Part shown: positions 1 through 12,514 of the stretch, piece after piece
How the letters are laid out: each line of letters opens with the position of its first letter
Position numbering within the stretch: the stretch's first letter is position 1
From: Globodera rostochiensis
Lineage: Eukaryota > Nematoda > Chromadorea > Rhabditida > Heteroderidae
DNA length: 64,000 bases
Direction: 5' to 3'
NCBI GenBank assembly: GCA_018350325.1
Contig: JAEVLN010000014.1
Span: forward strand, 832,001 to 896,000
Notes under the pieces: generated by a model
Seen by the model: only the letters and a program-made list of their open reading frames with translations
Database searches by the model: none
Told to the model about the DNA's origin: nothing
Program-made: the position numbers and the translations under genes

Positions 1-157
1 ATGGGAGGGGGGGGGATGGGTTGGGTTCATCTGCTTAGACTTTGGTTTTGTTCCCAAAAACTCAATCATTTTTTGATAATTTATGCAACTTTTAGTTTTT
101 CAGTTAGCCGATTTTCGACGTTCTTTTCCCACTAAAAACTTTCCACTCTTTTTTCAG

Positions 158-3100
158 TTGTTTCTGCACGCAATTTGCACATTCGGACGCAGAAGGCGTT
201 GGACGTGTACATCTCGTTGGCCATCTCCGGCAATGGGCCATGGAAGAGCAAAGTGACCACCAACACACTTCGCCTGGATGCGGACAGCAACGCGCGCGGA
301 GAGTTGCACACATGGGACGAGCACTGCGAATTGTGAGCAAATTTCCGCAACAAAAAGTGTTTAATTTAAAAATAGGACGAATTTTCATTATTTTTTTTAA
401 CTTTGGATTCGAAGGCCTAAAAATAGAAGAACATTTAATCGATTTGCTAATGATAAATGCGTTTTTTAAATTTGTCAGTCAACTGAACGACATGGACACC
501 AAACTGGTAGCGCATGTGAACCACAAAACGCTGCTTGGCACCACCGAAACGCTGGGCGAACTCGTGCTGACGCTGGAGGCGATGGCACGCTTTCAGCCGC
601 CCGTCTGGTTCGCGCTCGCCAAGCCGGGCACGTTGGGAGGGGGGGGGGGGAATTGGACAAATTAAAATATATTTTTTTGAATGTAAATGTAAAAACAGCA
701 GTTGCAATTGTGCGGTGGTAATTGGATGAATGATTGCAATTTTTTGTTTCACTCCAAAAGTTTGCTGCTGACTCCATCCCCTTTTTAGGCAACGGAAATG
801 GTGGCGAACGTGGCCAAATCCAGCTGGGCTACCAGTTCACTTCCTCCTCCCCGAACAGTGCGACCACATCACTGGTGGCGGCCAAGTCCGTGTCGAGCAT
901 GTCGTTGAACAAAATTGAGAAAGGTGCGTGTGTGTGGTTGGTGGTTGGTAAGCCAACAGGAAGGGCGAGGGAAGAGTTGTGTGTGTACTGCTTGGAATTC
1001 TCGATTTATGGATTTGAAAAAACACTCGAGCTTTTTTGTACAACGTATCGAGCCTCGGATAAATCAACTCAAAATTGATTGATTTTAGTCAACAATGAAT
1101 TTAAAAAATACCAAAACTTTATTTTTTATTTTTTGTCTATTTTAACAGAAAAAAAGTTTGATCGTATCCGGCGCAAAATGCAGCAACAATTCAGCCGTCG
1201 CAGCAGCACTAAACGGGCGTCCGTCGTGGACGACGCGCAATCCCTGGCGTCCGTTTCCATCGCCGGCGGCGCCATCAACTACAACAGCGGCAGCCGTTCG
1301 TCGCTGTCCTCCACCACAAATTCGGCTGCGTTGGCTTTTTCGTCGCCGACGCCAAGTGAACAACGCCAACAAAACGGAATTGTACGTTTTAAACAAAATT
1401 TCTGCTCAACATTTTTTCGAGCCGCTCCCCGTTAAAAAATGTGTAAAATTTCAATTTTAGAAACAAAAAGACATTTTACACGAAAAGTGTCCATACACAC
1501 ATCTTTTTTGTTCATTTTTTAGCAATATCTAAAAACTGTTATTTTTCTTCTTTTCAAAATTTTATTAAAAATTGGGAGTTTTAGCCGATCAACAGCAACA
1601 CAAAAGCTGTCGATGGCCACAACCATCATGTTCATTACCGACATCAAGACGACGCTTTTTCCGTCCATTCGTCGGCCACCAACGATTTGGACTCGCACCA
1701 ACAGCAGCAGCAGCTGCAACAACAAAGCAACAGCTCTTTTCGAAGTAGTGAAAAGTCTTAATTTTAAAAGTGTTTACTCACAAAATGTGTGTGATTTTTT
1801 TTTTTGATGTCGTGTTCGGCACCGCGCGTTCGGCACGTTCGGGCGCTGGTGTTGGCACAGTGCCTGTTGTGGCTCCGGTAGCCGTACTCCCTCATCAGCT
1901 GCAGCAGCAGCAGCACCACTCTCCGGCGGCTGAGTTGGCGCTGATCACGCCGGCGGCGCGCGATGCTGACGCGCGGCGGAACTCCGTCGGCGCCCGGTCC
2001 ACGGTGTCCTCCTCCGCCGCCTCTTCATCCGTCAACAATGCACCACAGCGGCAAATGACGACAATTGCCGTCGGCGACGGTGCCGTTGAGACGCTTGTTG
2101 TACGTACTTTTTGGTTGGGGTTGCGTGCCGTCTTCGATCCCGAAAATTTTGCCAATTTGCTGTTGGGTGGGCACATTGCCGGGGGCAATTTTAAATGTTT
2201 CCAAGACTTTCTTTGAGAAAAAAATTATCAATACTTAAAGCCGACGACCACGCATCAGCAGCAGCGCAATTTGAGGACCAAAGTGCGCCAGAAGGCGGAA
2301 CAATTGTTGCTGTTGCGCGGTAGTGGTGCCTCCAGCGCCAGCAAAAAGCCGATTGAACAGCCTCAGGCAATTTTCGCGACTATGCAAAATCAAACACACA
2401 TCAAAACAGGTGACCATCGACGACGTTGACGCCCATGGCGCCGGGATCGGCAGCACCAACCGGAACAGTAGCCGTCGTGGCTCCATGGAGTCGTCGTCCG
2501 GCTTCGCCTCGCTGTGCTCTGGACAGTTGGGAATTCTGGTAATTAATTATTTTGTGATCGATCGTTTGTGATCCGAGCTTATATATAACGACATGATCGA
2601 GAACTGATCTGAAGTCGGAATTCCAAGTGTAACTTCAGAACGAGAACACATCGCCCGAATATTTGCTCAATGTGATCACACATTTGCGCAGGGAACTGTT
2701 GAAGAAAGAAGAGCGCATTCGTGACTTGGAGCAGTACACGGACAAACTGGTCAACAAGGTGGACTTTTAAAAAAATTAAACAGATTGAAAGGCGCTCTGA
2801 TGATTCGGCCGGAGACGATTCGGCTTGAGACGATTCGTCCGGTGAGACAGTTCGGCTCGAGACGATTCGGCTTTTATTTTCTCAAGAAAAATAAGCACTT
2901 AACATACCTACCTAGCTTGAACTTTTCTGATCAAAAAAAATTAGAGCCCGAACATTTTGAAAAATCCAGGCCTGGATCCAGGTCCACTAAAAAATAATCT
3001 AATTTTAAGTTTTTTGTTATATAAAATCGAAATTTCGAAAATTGCACTGGTTCGGGCCCGGGGTTCGAAATTGATGTAATTCGGAAAAAATGCTGATTGA

Positions 3101-3563
3101 ATATTTTGAATCCCTTTTGATCATCTCTTTCATTCAACAATCCGTTATGCTCTTTAAATGTTACTAGTATTTAACTTTTGGTGTAAAAGCAAATTTTGGT
3201 AGGAAAAGAACTAAAAAGTGAATGGAAGTGTGAAGGAATATAGGACACAAAAATAGAAATTGAATTTTGATCAGAAAAGGTTAAGTGCTTATTTTTCTTG
3301 AGAAAATAAAAGCCGAATCATCTCGAGCCGAACTGTCTCACCTGACGAATCGTCCCCGGCCGAATCGTCTCCGGCCGAATCGTCTCAAGCCGAATCGTCT
3401 CCGGCCGAACTGTCCGTACACCGATTGAAACATATTATTTAATTTAATTAATTTGAAACTATAGTTTTTGCTTAAATTAGATTGGAATTTGTTTGCTTTT
3501 AAGGTAATCGTGTCGAATCCTGAGCTGCTTCAGGCGTCGCCGAAGCCCACTCTTAGGCGATGA
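158..3563 (+). CDS. Class I Rab11-family interacting protein (C2 + Rab-binding domain), 5' end outside the window
   Basis: Adaptor that links Rab11 on recycling endosomes to membranes and motors (family knowledge). The exons at 158-332 and 479-627 encode the second half of a C2 domain: the reading TWDEHCEFQLNDMD crosses the splice, and it ends WFALAKPG as in FIP C2 domains. Later exons (789-923, 1149-1381, about 1589-1740, about 1851-2100, about 2250-2539) give a basic, Ser- and Gln-rich linker. The exon at 2639-2758 holds the coiled FIP-RBD (NVITHLRRELLKKEERIRDL, then QYTDKLVNKV), and the last exon 3504-3563 finishes it (VSNPELLQASPK) and ends in TGA. The exon 479-627 appears to use a GC donor. 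No start codon is visible, because the first exon here begins after an acceptor AG. The linker boundaries around 1740-2250 are the least certain part. Confidence 0.85.
2797..3415. mobile_element. Fold-back (long inverted-repeat) element in the last intron of the Rab11-FIP gene
   Basis: The left arm (about 2797-2942) reappears reverse-complemented at about 3262-3415. Both arms are built from short repeats around the word CGATTCGGC and its complement GCCGAATCG, joined to a shared stretch covering AATAAGCACTTAAC. The central region carries TTCGAAAATTG and GGGGTTCGAAATTG words that also occur in other inverted repeats of this window. No coding capacity was seen, so it looks like a non-autonomous fold-back or MITE-type element. 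Confidence 0.75.
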
Positions 3564-6500
3564 ACGTCCCCCGGCTGATGCCGTCATCGCCGAACATTTT
3601 GTTTTTCTCACATGAATATAAACCCACTAAATTGTATCAATCTGTACAAAATGTGTCCCCATTCATTCCCCTCCGCAACAAATGCTTCTCACAATCATTC
3701 GTCCGCTTATTACTTACTTTTCTCAACACGCACACGCAGCACACAATAACACTTCACGGTAACTTTTGTGTAAATGCATTTTTTTTTTTGTTTGTTCAAA
3801 TACTTTAAACGCCTTTTGCTTTGCTGAACTGCCCGCCCGCCTTCTTCATCATTCGTCTCCGCGCTTTTCTGGACTGAAACAGCTTACAAAATTAGCGTCG
3901 TTGATTATTCTCATTTTCTAAACCCATTCAAACGGTGGTTATGGAAATAAATTGGTGTGGTGGGGTCAACGGCGCTGGACCCGTCCAGGTACGGCTTCAA
4001 CTTCCCCTCCCCCTCTTGTTTTGAAATATTATGTAAAAATCTTTTATTGCTTCCGCACGCCGCCCTCTCGTCCTGTTTTCTGTGATGTTTTTTAATTTTT
4101 GTTCTTGTCATCGATCGGAGATCAACCAATCAATCAATACGTACAAACAAACGTAGATCACGCAGTAATTGTTGTTCATTTAATTTATGAGATATGCTTA
4201 TTTGTCCACACAAAGTTTTATTTTCACCAAATCGTCGTCTTTTGTTTGCCAATCGACTGACTGACTGACTGATCGATCATTCATTACAACTCTTTTTGTG
4301 TGCTTTAAAGTTTAAACACCCTTTTTTCTCGTGCAGACAACGATAGAAAAAAATGCCGAGTGAAAAATAAAATGCCGAGTGAAATTTGGTCGCCGGTACT
4401 GTGTTGTGTGGAATTTGTTAGAAAATGTGTTTTATGCAATTTCATTTGGGGCACCATCAACTCGCCGCCGGGGATTAGCTAGATTTTTTTGCGATTTTCA
4501 ATTTACAGTCATTCGAAGTGGAGTTTCTCTCCGACCTTCGGGGACGTCTATGTCGGGGATCGGGGACAACAATGTCGGGGATAAGCCATCGGGGACGGCA
4601 ATTTTGTTGTTGAAAACTCCCATTTCTCACGAATCGGTGGATGGCTCCGGGCTTTTTAAAAGAGTTGGCGGGGACACTTCGAATATATATAAATGAGAAG
4701 GCTGCTGGGGGAGGGGGGAGGGGGGGGCTGATTGTGAGATGATTATTCACCCACCCATTCACACAATTCATTCATTCCATTTCGCGTCGATTCATCCCCC
4801 CCCCCCCCCCCCCCAGGGGCCAATCTCTGACGGATGGACGGACGGACGGATGATCAACACCAGCACATCGCCGCCAGTTCCTCCTTCTCACTTTTGTTCT
4901 TCGATGGGTGTGTTTCCACCACCACCGGCGCCTCCTAAGGCAAACAAAACGCATTCGTTGGCCGGCGGGTCGCTCGTCGTCCCCGCGGGGGGTGGGGGGG
5001 GGAGGGGGAGACAACGTCGCTCGAAGGGCTTTCAGAGCGCCTGGCCCCAACAACCGACGCGGGGGGCGGGGGCTGACTGATTGGATGAGATCATCAGAGC
5101 CCCCACACTCCAATATCCCCCCCCCCCCCCCAACAACAGCTGGAGGAGCGTGCTCATATCACATAACACACTCACTTTTGTGTGAGCGAACACGGACGGC
5201 GCTGGAAGTGAATGATTCATCCTTTTCCATTTTTGTCCTCTTCCGTTTCTCTTCCGGTCCGGTTCATCTTCCGGTATGCCGGATTCCTGTTCATCATCTT
5301 CTTAAAAGGCTTCCGTTTGATCCTTTTCCATTTTCTAATCCTTTATCTTCTTCCATGTTCCTCCTTTTTTGCCAGGCTTGTTCATCATGTTGGTTCATCT
5401 ACCGCTTCATCCCATTAAAACTCTTCCACTTTATCCTCTTTATTTTGCTCTTCCGCTTCATCTTCACTTCATTAATCCCCCTTCATCATTCGTCCATTCC
5501 TCCATCTTTCTGTCTTCCGTATTCCTCCATCATTTCCGACTTTTTGAATACCTATCAAACCGTTTACGTGTTGTGTATGTGTCGCAAAATCTCAAAGCGT
5601 TCATTGGACCATAAAGCCCCGCAGGCGATGTAATACTCTCCGCCGAAGGCATTCATTGGTGGGTGGGCCGTAGTTTTGGCCCGCCCATTGAATTGTTGTC
5701 GAAGGGGCCAACTGCGGCGGCGGCACATTGTTTTGAACATTGAACCCGCACAAAAAGTTGGCCAATTACATCGCCGAAGGCCCCCCCCCCAACAAATTCA
5801 TTCAATTCGACCCCCCGGGGGGACAGAAAATGGGTCGGGCGGGCCCTTCCCAACAACAAAAGCAAAAGGAATGGGCAAAACAAAAACAAAATAATCGAAT
5901 TGGTTTTTAGGGCGCGCCGCCACCATTCTTAAGCAAATGTGCAAATTTAAAAGTTTTTGGCGACTGAAAACCCCCCATTTTTTGTTTGTACTAAAATGAC
6001 CGGCCGGCTGTCAGAAATTTTGGACGTAATTTATGCAAATTAAACCCCCGTCAAAAAAAACATCGGACGGAATTCGAATTGGCCGAAAAGAGGGCATTCT
6101 GTCAATAAATAAACTTTTGAATGATTTTCCATTTAAAATTAATTTATTCTTAATAATAAAAATATTTATTTATCATAAATTCATTTTAAATTTTTTTTTC
6201 ATTTTTTATTGTTTTAATAATAACAATAATAATTCGTTACCCCCCCCCCCCCCGCCCCCCCCTTTTACACATTTCAGAGAAAATGAGCGGCGACGATGGC
6301 TTTCGCCATTTCCCCCGGGGCGTCATTGCGTCTCTCCCCGTCCCCGGAAAAGGCGTCAATTTCGCCCCCCCCCCGCCCCTTGCTGACAGCCGTTACAATT
6401 TATCGCGTTGTTCATAATTGCGGGAAGACGGGTGGGGGGGGGGGGTGGGGGAGTTAATCATTATAAAATATCGCCGGAGGGGAGGGGGAGGGGGAATTGA

Positions 6501-6830
6501 ATGTGTGAAGCAAGGGCTGAGCCAGCCCGGGAGACTGACAATGCTTTTTAAGCGTCCATAGATGGCAATTTTGATTTTTTAAAATCGACACCAAAATTGT
6601 AACAAAAAAAAGGCCAAGTTCGGTGACACCTATGAATTTTTTTAAAAGCCTTCCCCTGAGGGCATAATAATTATTTGCTTTCCCCCCAACGGGAAAGATG
6701 TACCTTTTATATTAAAACAATTCCCCTCGGGGGTATTCTTTGACCCAATCTTTTATTTGATTTTTTTCAACAATTGTCACGCACTTCAACAATTTTAATT
6801 GAAAATCACCAAAAAAGTTCAGAAGGCAAA
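3564..6830. other. Gene-free region with homopolymer C/G tracts and a pyrimidine-rich block
   Basis: No exon chain with family similarity could be found on either strand. The stretch holds runs of ten or more C or G (for example near 4797-4814, 5118-5130, 6241-6262 and 6432-6446), TGAC/TGAT microsatellite near 4256-4275, and a pyrimidine-rich block (5220-5560). Open frames over this area are products of low-complexity sequence. An AATAAA at 3946-3951 could serve the upstream FIP gene, although it lies about 380 bases past the stop. Confidence 0.6.
5220..5560. repeat. Degenerate CTTCC/TTCAT pyrimidine tract
   Basis: The plus strand is strongly biased to C and T, with recurring TTCCG, TTCATC and CTTCCAT words over about 340 bases. 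It has no clean period and no plausible exon. It looks like an expanded and then mutated simple repeat. Confidence 0.6.
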
Positions 6831-9197
6831 ATGTGCCATCGTCGGAATTGGCACTCATTGCGTCCGCCGGGCGGTCCGATGCCCTCCAGCGCCATATTCG
6901 TCTTTCTTTGGCTTACCGCAGCAACGGCAGCACCTCCGCCTTCGCCCTCTCCCAAAAGTCTTTCTTCCGTGCCCCCCGGCAACAACAAAAGTGACAGCAA
7001 AATTGCCGAAGGCAATGCGCGAGTTCAGTGGCACAATCCCTGGGGGGACGAACTGCAGCCGTACAAGTCGACGATGATGATTTTTGACGCTTAGGAATAA
7101 AACATTTTTTTGCAGGCTCAGCTTGAAGCGATTGCACGACCGGGGCCTGACAAAGCGTGATAAGCAAAAGGACGACACGCATCGGGCCAAAAGTAATAAG
7201 CAAAACGACGGCACGCATCGGGCCAAAAACGGCACTTCTGCTGAACTCTCTGCCGACTGGCGCTGGCCAAGTGCTGAGCAGGCTGTACAGCTCGAAAAAG
7301 TTGCCGAAATTTGAACTTTTTCAATTAAAAAAATTGATATTTTCCGATTGTATGTTTCCAAATGGCCCCGTGGGTATGATCTGGAATGGGTCAGATTATG
7401 GCACAATCCATAGGGTTTGATCCGATCGAGGTCTGATGTTGATCAGATCAAGAGCATATATAAAACAAGGCCAGACATTCTCATGAGTTGGAAAACTCGT
7501 GGACTGACTCATTGATTAGATCTGATCAAAATGTGATCAGATCACTCACACGACTCACGGACCTTGCTAGACTGATTGCTTTACCCAAAATGCGCTCAGA
7601 TTATCCAAATGGTGCGCGAGAATGTGTGTGACACTGATCTATCTGATCAAAAAAGTATCTGATCACAAGCTTAAACAATGTTTGTTGTGTTTGATCACCC
7701 GGAAACGCCCGTTCAGATCACCGCAATTGGGCCTAATGCCGAGCTGAACTTCCATGCCAATCAGACGCAACTGCACGTGCGGACGGAGACGTGGATGATG
7801 CGTTTTGGCCAATGCTTGGAGGTGCACTTCCGTGTGGAGGGCAAACGGACGCGGTCAGAAACAATTAAAACTTTTTTAAATTTATATAAAAACTAAATTT
7901 GTTTTTTTTACGAAATTTGGCTAGTTTTTCGCTAGAACCGAAAATACGTTAACAACGTTACAAATTATTATTTTCTTTCAAATTTTATTTCTATTTGTGT
8001 GTTTGGCAACCTTTTTGAAGCTGATTCCGGTTTCCGGATCCGGCATTTTTCGATGACATCCGTCACACAATTCTTTACAGATGAATCATCCCCCCCCCCG
8101 ATCACTTAATCATCCCATTATCTTCGCACATTTTCTCACAAAAAATCGACTTTATCGCCTTTTCAAATCGCCGTCGGCGTCCGGCGGAAGCAAAAAAAGA
8201 AAAGAATTTTGTCCAAAGATTTTTTTTCATGAAAAACTTTTAATCAAATTTAAAATATTTTTATGCTTAATTATGAGGGTTGGGAAATTTAAAAATATAA
8301 ATTAAATTTAAAAACAAAAAAGCGGCGGCACCTTTCCTTTCAGACTGTTGATGTACACGTGCCACATGGCCGAGGGCGGCACGTGCGTGCTGGACAAGTT
8401 TTTGGCCACCACAACGCTGAAACAATTGGACTGGGCCAACCCTTTCGAATTGGATTCGTGCCATATGCTTAAGCCGGTCCGGCACAAAAAATGCCAATTT
8501 CTTTCGCAATTAATTTTCAACAAATTTTTGCAGTGGCTGTTTCCCCCGTCCCCATTCGCTTTTCATTTCCGTTTTGTGCGACGACCGCGCAAATTTGCGG
8601 ACAGAGCCAAAGCGTTGCTCCATTGGCGGCGACGGCGCGGACGGCACGCGACGAGAGAAGTCGCCTGGGGGGGGGGGGGATTAATGATTTGACATTGTTA
8701 TTGATTGATCAGAATTGGAGTTGAACCTTCCATCCAAAATGATTTCTGATCAGCTGTCGTTACTTTTCAGAGCATTTTTGAAGATCAAAAATCCTTTTCG
8801 GAAAATTCCATGAAACTTTGGGGAACATTTGTTGAAATTTCTGGGAAAATTTGTTGAAATTTTGAAATTTTTCGAAAACACTCGAGATTCTTTTTAAATT
8901 ATATTTTTAAAATGATTATTCAATTCGTAAAGGTTGGCCGCGTTGAGTTGCACGGTTTCCGCGATTGTGAAAAGGCGTGCGGGACGGACGATGGAGGCGA
9001 AGTGCGCAAAATTGAAATTAAAACAATTAAATTTTATTTAAATTGCTTTTTTAAGCCCCCGGGCAATTGAAATATTTAAAAAAATATTTGCTTTAGCCCC
9101 TAATTTTTTGTTGCACTTTCAGCTGGAGGACATTCCGTTGGCGGGCGCCAATTATTTTGAGGATCCCTTGCAGGGATGGAAGCGCCGGAAGCGATAA
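6831..9197 (+). CDS. Predicted secreted protein with Cys-containing domain, family not recognised
   Basis: The start at 6831 follows an AG at 6819-6820 that could be a trans-splice acceptor. The first about 34 residues form a signal-peptide-like segment: basic start, then PSSAIFVFLWLTAATAA. A Pro/Ser-rich stretch follows, then an exon from about 7117 with two in-frame copies of a 12-residue unit (THRAKS/THRAKN). Exons near 7712-7857 (ITAIGPNAELNF, then WMMRFGQCLEVHF), 8343-8500 (MYTCHMAEGGTCVLDKF, DSCHML), 8534-8665, 8932-9000 (RVELHGFRDCEKACG) and 9122-9197 carry regularly placed Cys residues. The end is a basic WKRRKR before TAA. This suggests a disulphide-bonded extracellular protein; no family was recognised. 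Splice choices around 7080-7720 and 8534-8670 are uncertain, and the model could join two genes. Confidence 0.45.
7440..7690. repeat. Dispersed TGATCA-rich repeat, copy 1
   Basis: It shares order and wording with 13105-13375: ATATAAAACAAGGCCAGA, CATTCTCATGAGTTGG, GTGGACTGACTCATTGATTA, TCTGATCAAAATGTGATCAG, GACTGATTGCTTT, then AAACAATG-TTGTTG. It lies in a probable intron of the secreted-protein gene. No coding content is evident. Confidence 0.75.
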
Positions 9198-10185
9198 AAA
9201 GGTAGGGAGGGGGGGGTCTTAATTTTTATGAAAAAAACGGAAGTTTGGGGACTAGGGATTAAAGACCGGATGGGATCGCGCGGCATCCAGTCGAGATTTT
9301 CTCGGGATTCCGGCTCGATTGAATTTGGGATCCCGACATGGGGGATTTTCGGGATTGGGTCGGGATATAGCCGAGATCCCGACTCCCTCAAGAAATTGGG
9401 TTGGCCACCGGTTTCTAATAGGTCTGTGATGTGTGTCCGGTTTGGCATTTACCGAATGGGTGCCGGGAATTTGCTTGTCTCGGGATTCCCGACCGATCAT
9501 TTTTTGCGGCAAATTTTCGAGAGGATTTAGCCGGGAGCGATCCCCAAAAACCGGTAAAATGTTTTAAAAATTGATTTGCACAAAAAAGTATTATTTAGAA
9601 TTTTAAGAAAATTTAATTGTTGCTTAAAAGTAAATTTCACAATTATTTAAAGGCGCCGTAAAATTTTAAATTAAAAAAATTATTCAATTTAAAATGTCCG
9701 TTTAAAAATAAATGAATTTATTTTAACATTTTTGCACTTTCTTTCAGCCCATTCGTTCTTTCTTCCATCCGAGTGCCGACGACGCCATTCTTTCGCTGTA
9801 ACTGCAATCGCACGGGAATTTTTGAATTAAAAAATGAATTTTCATAATTTTTTTTTTGGTATAATTTTATGGCTTTATGTGTGCGGCTTTATACTCTTTT
9901 TGGATGTGCAATTTGTACCCAATTTTTGTTTTGTTTTATTTTTTGATTTATCTCAAAATGTATTCACTGCCATCCCTTCCCCCCCCCCCCCGGCCCCTGG
10001 GAAATTGTACACGCGTCAATTAAATTTTGTAAATGGCACAAATTTATGCCATTTACGTATAGGTACGAATCTCCGGGATGCGATCAGCAAAACAAAAACT
10101 TCCATTTTTTGGCGGGGGGTCAGTGTCAGTGACCTGGTCTTTGATGTATATATATGTTTGAATTTTGCCGGGGGTTTTTTCGGTA
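9198..10185. other. Gene-free stretch with degenerate GGGATTCCGA-type repeats
   Basis: No exon was found. Between about 9240 and 9540 the sequence repeats variants of GGGATTCCG, GGGATCCCGAC and CGGGATT. The same vocabulary is found near 58010-58200 in an intron of the phospholipase gene. After 9550 it is AT-rich filler. Confidence 0.5.
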
Positions 10186-10190
10186 AATAC

Positions 10191-10906
10191 CCAACTCGCT
10201 TTTGACCCGACTCGCTTTTTTTGGGACGACTCGCTTTTTAGTAAGAAAAAAGCGTTTATGAGCGGAAATAGAAGCTTTTATGCAATTCTTTAAGTGTATT
10301 CAGGGGTTATTGAGGTAGCTGATCACGACTATGACATCAGATTTATCATAAGACATCATCTAATCTATGATTTCAACACCTATGTTTTTGTAAAATTTTT
10401 TTTTCAAAGTTGAGAAAAAGCTGTTTTTAGGGGTATTCGGTGGCGTAGAATCCGAATTTGACTCTCTTATTGTAATTTCGTGCATTTCCACCGATTTTGA
10501 GCAATAAATGTGATTTTTGAAATTTCGAAAAAATTCGAATTCGGGTCTGGGGTTCGAAATTGCTCTATGTAAATATCAGATTCTGATTCTACGCCACCGA
10601 ATACCCCTAAAAACAGCTTTTTCTCAACTTTGAAAAAAAAAATTTTTAATTTTTTTACAAAAACATAGGTGTCGAAATCATAGATTAGATGATGTCAAGT
10701 GATAAATCTGATGTCATATTCGTGATCAGCTACCTCAATAACCCCTGAATACACTTAAAGAATTGCATAAAACCTTCAAATTTCGCTCATAAATGCTTTT
10801 TTCTTACTAAAAAGCGAGTCGTCCCAAAAAAAGCGAATCGTCCCAAAAAAAGCGAGTCGGGTCAAAAGCGAGTTGGCCAAAAGCGAGTTGGCCAAAAGCG
10901 AGTTGG
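10191..10906. mobile_element. Large near-perfect inverted repeat (fold-back element)
   Basis: The left arm (about 10191-10460) is matched by its reverse complement at about 10580-10875. The outer ends are CCAACTCGCTTTTGACCC and its complement. Inner segments include GTGTATTCAGGGGTTATTG, CATAGATTAGATGATGTC and TACGCCACCGAATACCCC. About 120 bases of unpaired centre carry TTCGAAATTG words. Two extra copies of the outer AAAGCGAGTTGGCC unit follow to about 10906. No transposase frame is present, so the element would be non-autonomous. Confidence 0.85.
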
Positions 10907-12228
10907 GGTCCGTTCGTTTTTTCATCTATTTGCCCGGGTGAATGTGTCGTGATCGCATCCCCCCGGGTGATCAGATCAGATTCAGTCGCAGCCCTCCCTG
11001 ATCAGACAGACGTTCGCCCACTTAATTTTAACGCTTAGCCATCGATCAGCTGGTCGCTTAGTCTTTCCGAAGCTTCAGAGCTATCGAATTGATGTGCCAA
11101 AATTTGTTGTTTATGATCGAAGGCGTGCCGTCACTTTTTGTATGGTGCGCAATTTTCCGTTAGCCCCCCGTCCGCCCCTCGCGCAATGTTTTCAAATTAT
11201 TGTATCACATCTACATATTTACTGCTGTCGAATAAATTCTATAACAACAAATTGGTTCAAAACTGATCAGTGATCAGAGGCTTTCCCATCAATTGAATTC
11301 AATTTTAAAAATCCTTAACTAATATTTTAACGAGAATTTGTCGACAAAATCTTATAAAAATTGCTTCTCTATTCTGCGGTTCAAAGCATCCCCGTATTAT
11401 GCACATACATAGGTGCTAACTTTGCTGTGAATTGGATTGCGTTGAGTGTGTCGTCGTTTATGAAGGATGAATTAGAGCCCGGCGGGAACGGCATTCCCGC
11501 GGAAAAAAGCACGGTATCCATGTTCGGGATTCCCGTCCCGTATTTTTTGAAAACCCCGTTCCCGGAATTTTTTTTTTACCGGGGGGGGGGGGTTTTACCG
11601 GGAGGGGGGGGGGACCGAAATCTCGACTTTTTCCAAAAGTGTCGCTGGTTTCCGGGCTTGACCAACTCTCATCAACCGATTTTTGTGAAACAATGTCAAT
11701 TAAACGATGGCGTAACAACCAAATGCCAAGTCGTTGTGAACATTTAAACAAAGCAAGAGAAAATCTGCTGGTGGGAACTGGCAGAACGGGGAGAAGCATT
11801 TGTGCGGGGGGACTTGGACACCTCCGACTCTATTTTGGGGACACAATCTCTCAGCCATCAACATATTTAAAAACTATGTGAACATTTTTGTCTCAACTTT
11901 TTTCAATCGTCCCACCAGATGCGCTCGGTTTACATCCCCCGCCCCCCGGGGGGCGGGGAGGAATTGTTGGAAGTTGGGCGGCGATCAACACACCTCCATA
12001 GGCATTAAAGTCATTCTTTGTTGGACGGACCTGAATCTGGCCTATCTCAATGAAAAATTACTAATCTTTTTAATAGTTTTAATGCGAATTATGAATTTAC
12101 TTTATCATTTAAGCCTTTTTTTAGTTAACCATTTTATCTTTGGCCGACAACTGAAAGATGACTGACCACGATTGGCGAGATGCGGTAGATTTTTAAATTT
12201 GGCAAAATCTTGACATTTTGGATTTGAG
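10907..12228. other. Gene-free stretch between the fold-back element and the 22-bp minisatellite
   Basis: The stretch contains TGATCA words, two G-runs (near 11581-11592 and 11604-11610) and short open frames with no family likeness. Nothing with paired splice sites and a recognisable protein was seen. Confidence 0.5.
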
Positions 12229-12512
12229 ACATTTTGGCCCTGGGGGCATTTTTGGCCGGGGATTCGAGACATTTTGGCCGGGGATTCGAGCCATTTTGGC
12301 CCTGGGGGCATTTTTGGCCGGGGATTCGAGACATTTTGGCCCTGGGGGCATTTTTGCCCGGGGATTCGAGACATTTTGGCCGGGGATTTGAGACATTTTG
12401 GCCCTGGGGGCATTTTTGGCCGGGGATTCGAGACATTTTGGCCGGGGATTCGAGACATTTTGGCCGGGGATTCGAGACATTTTGGCCGGGGATTCGAGAC
12501 ATTTTTGGCCTG
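12229..12512. repeat. 22-bp minisatellite
   Basis: The unit TTTTGGCCGGGGATTCGAGA plus CA (22 bases) recurs, interleaved with a shorter variant, TTTTGGCCCTGGGGGCA (17 bases), over about 280 bases. All six frames over it are repeats and are not evidence of genes. There are no unique spacers, so it is not a CRISPR-like array. Confidence 0.9.
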
Positions 12513-12514
12513 AG

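Noticed and set aside
4379..4696. 105-codon open frame
   Set aside because: It lies over repeated TCGGGGA words, has no family likeness and no splice context.
12229..12512. Possible CRISPR-like array
   Set aside because: Units are contiguous with no unique spacers, and the genome is eukaryotic.
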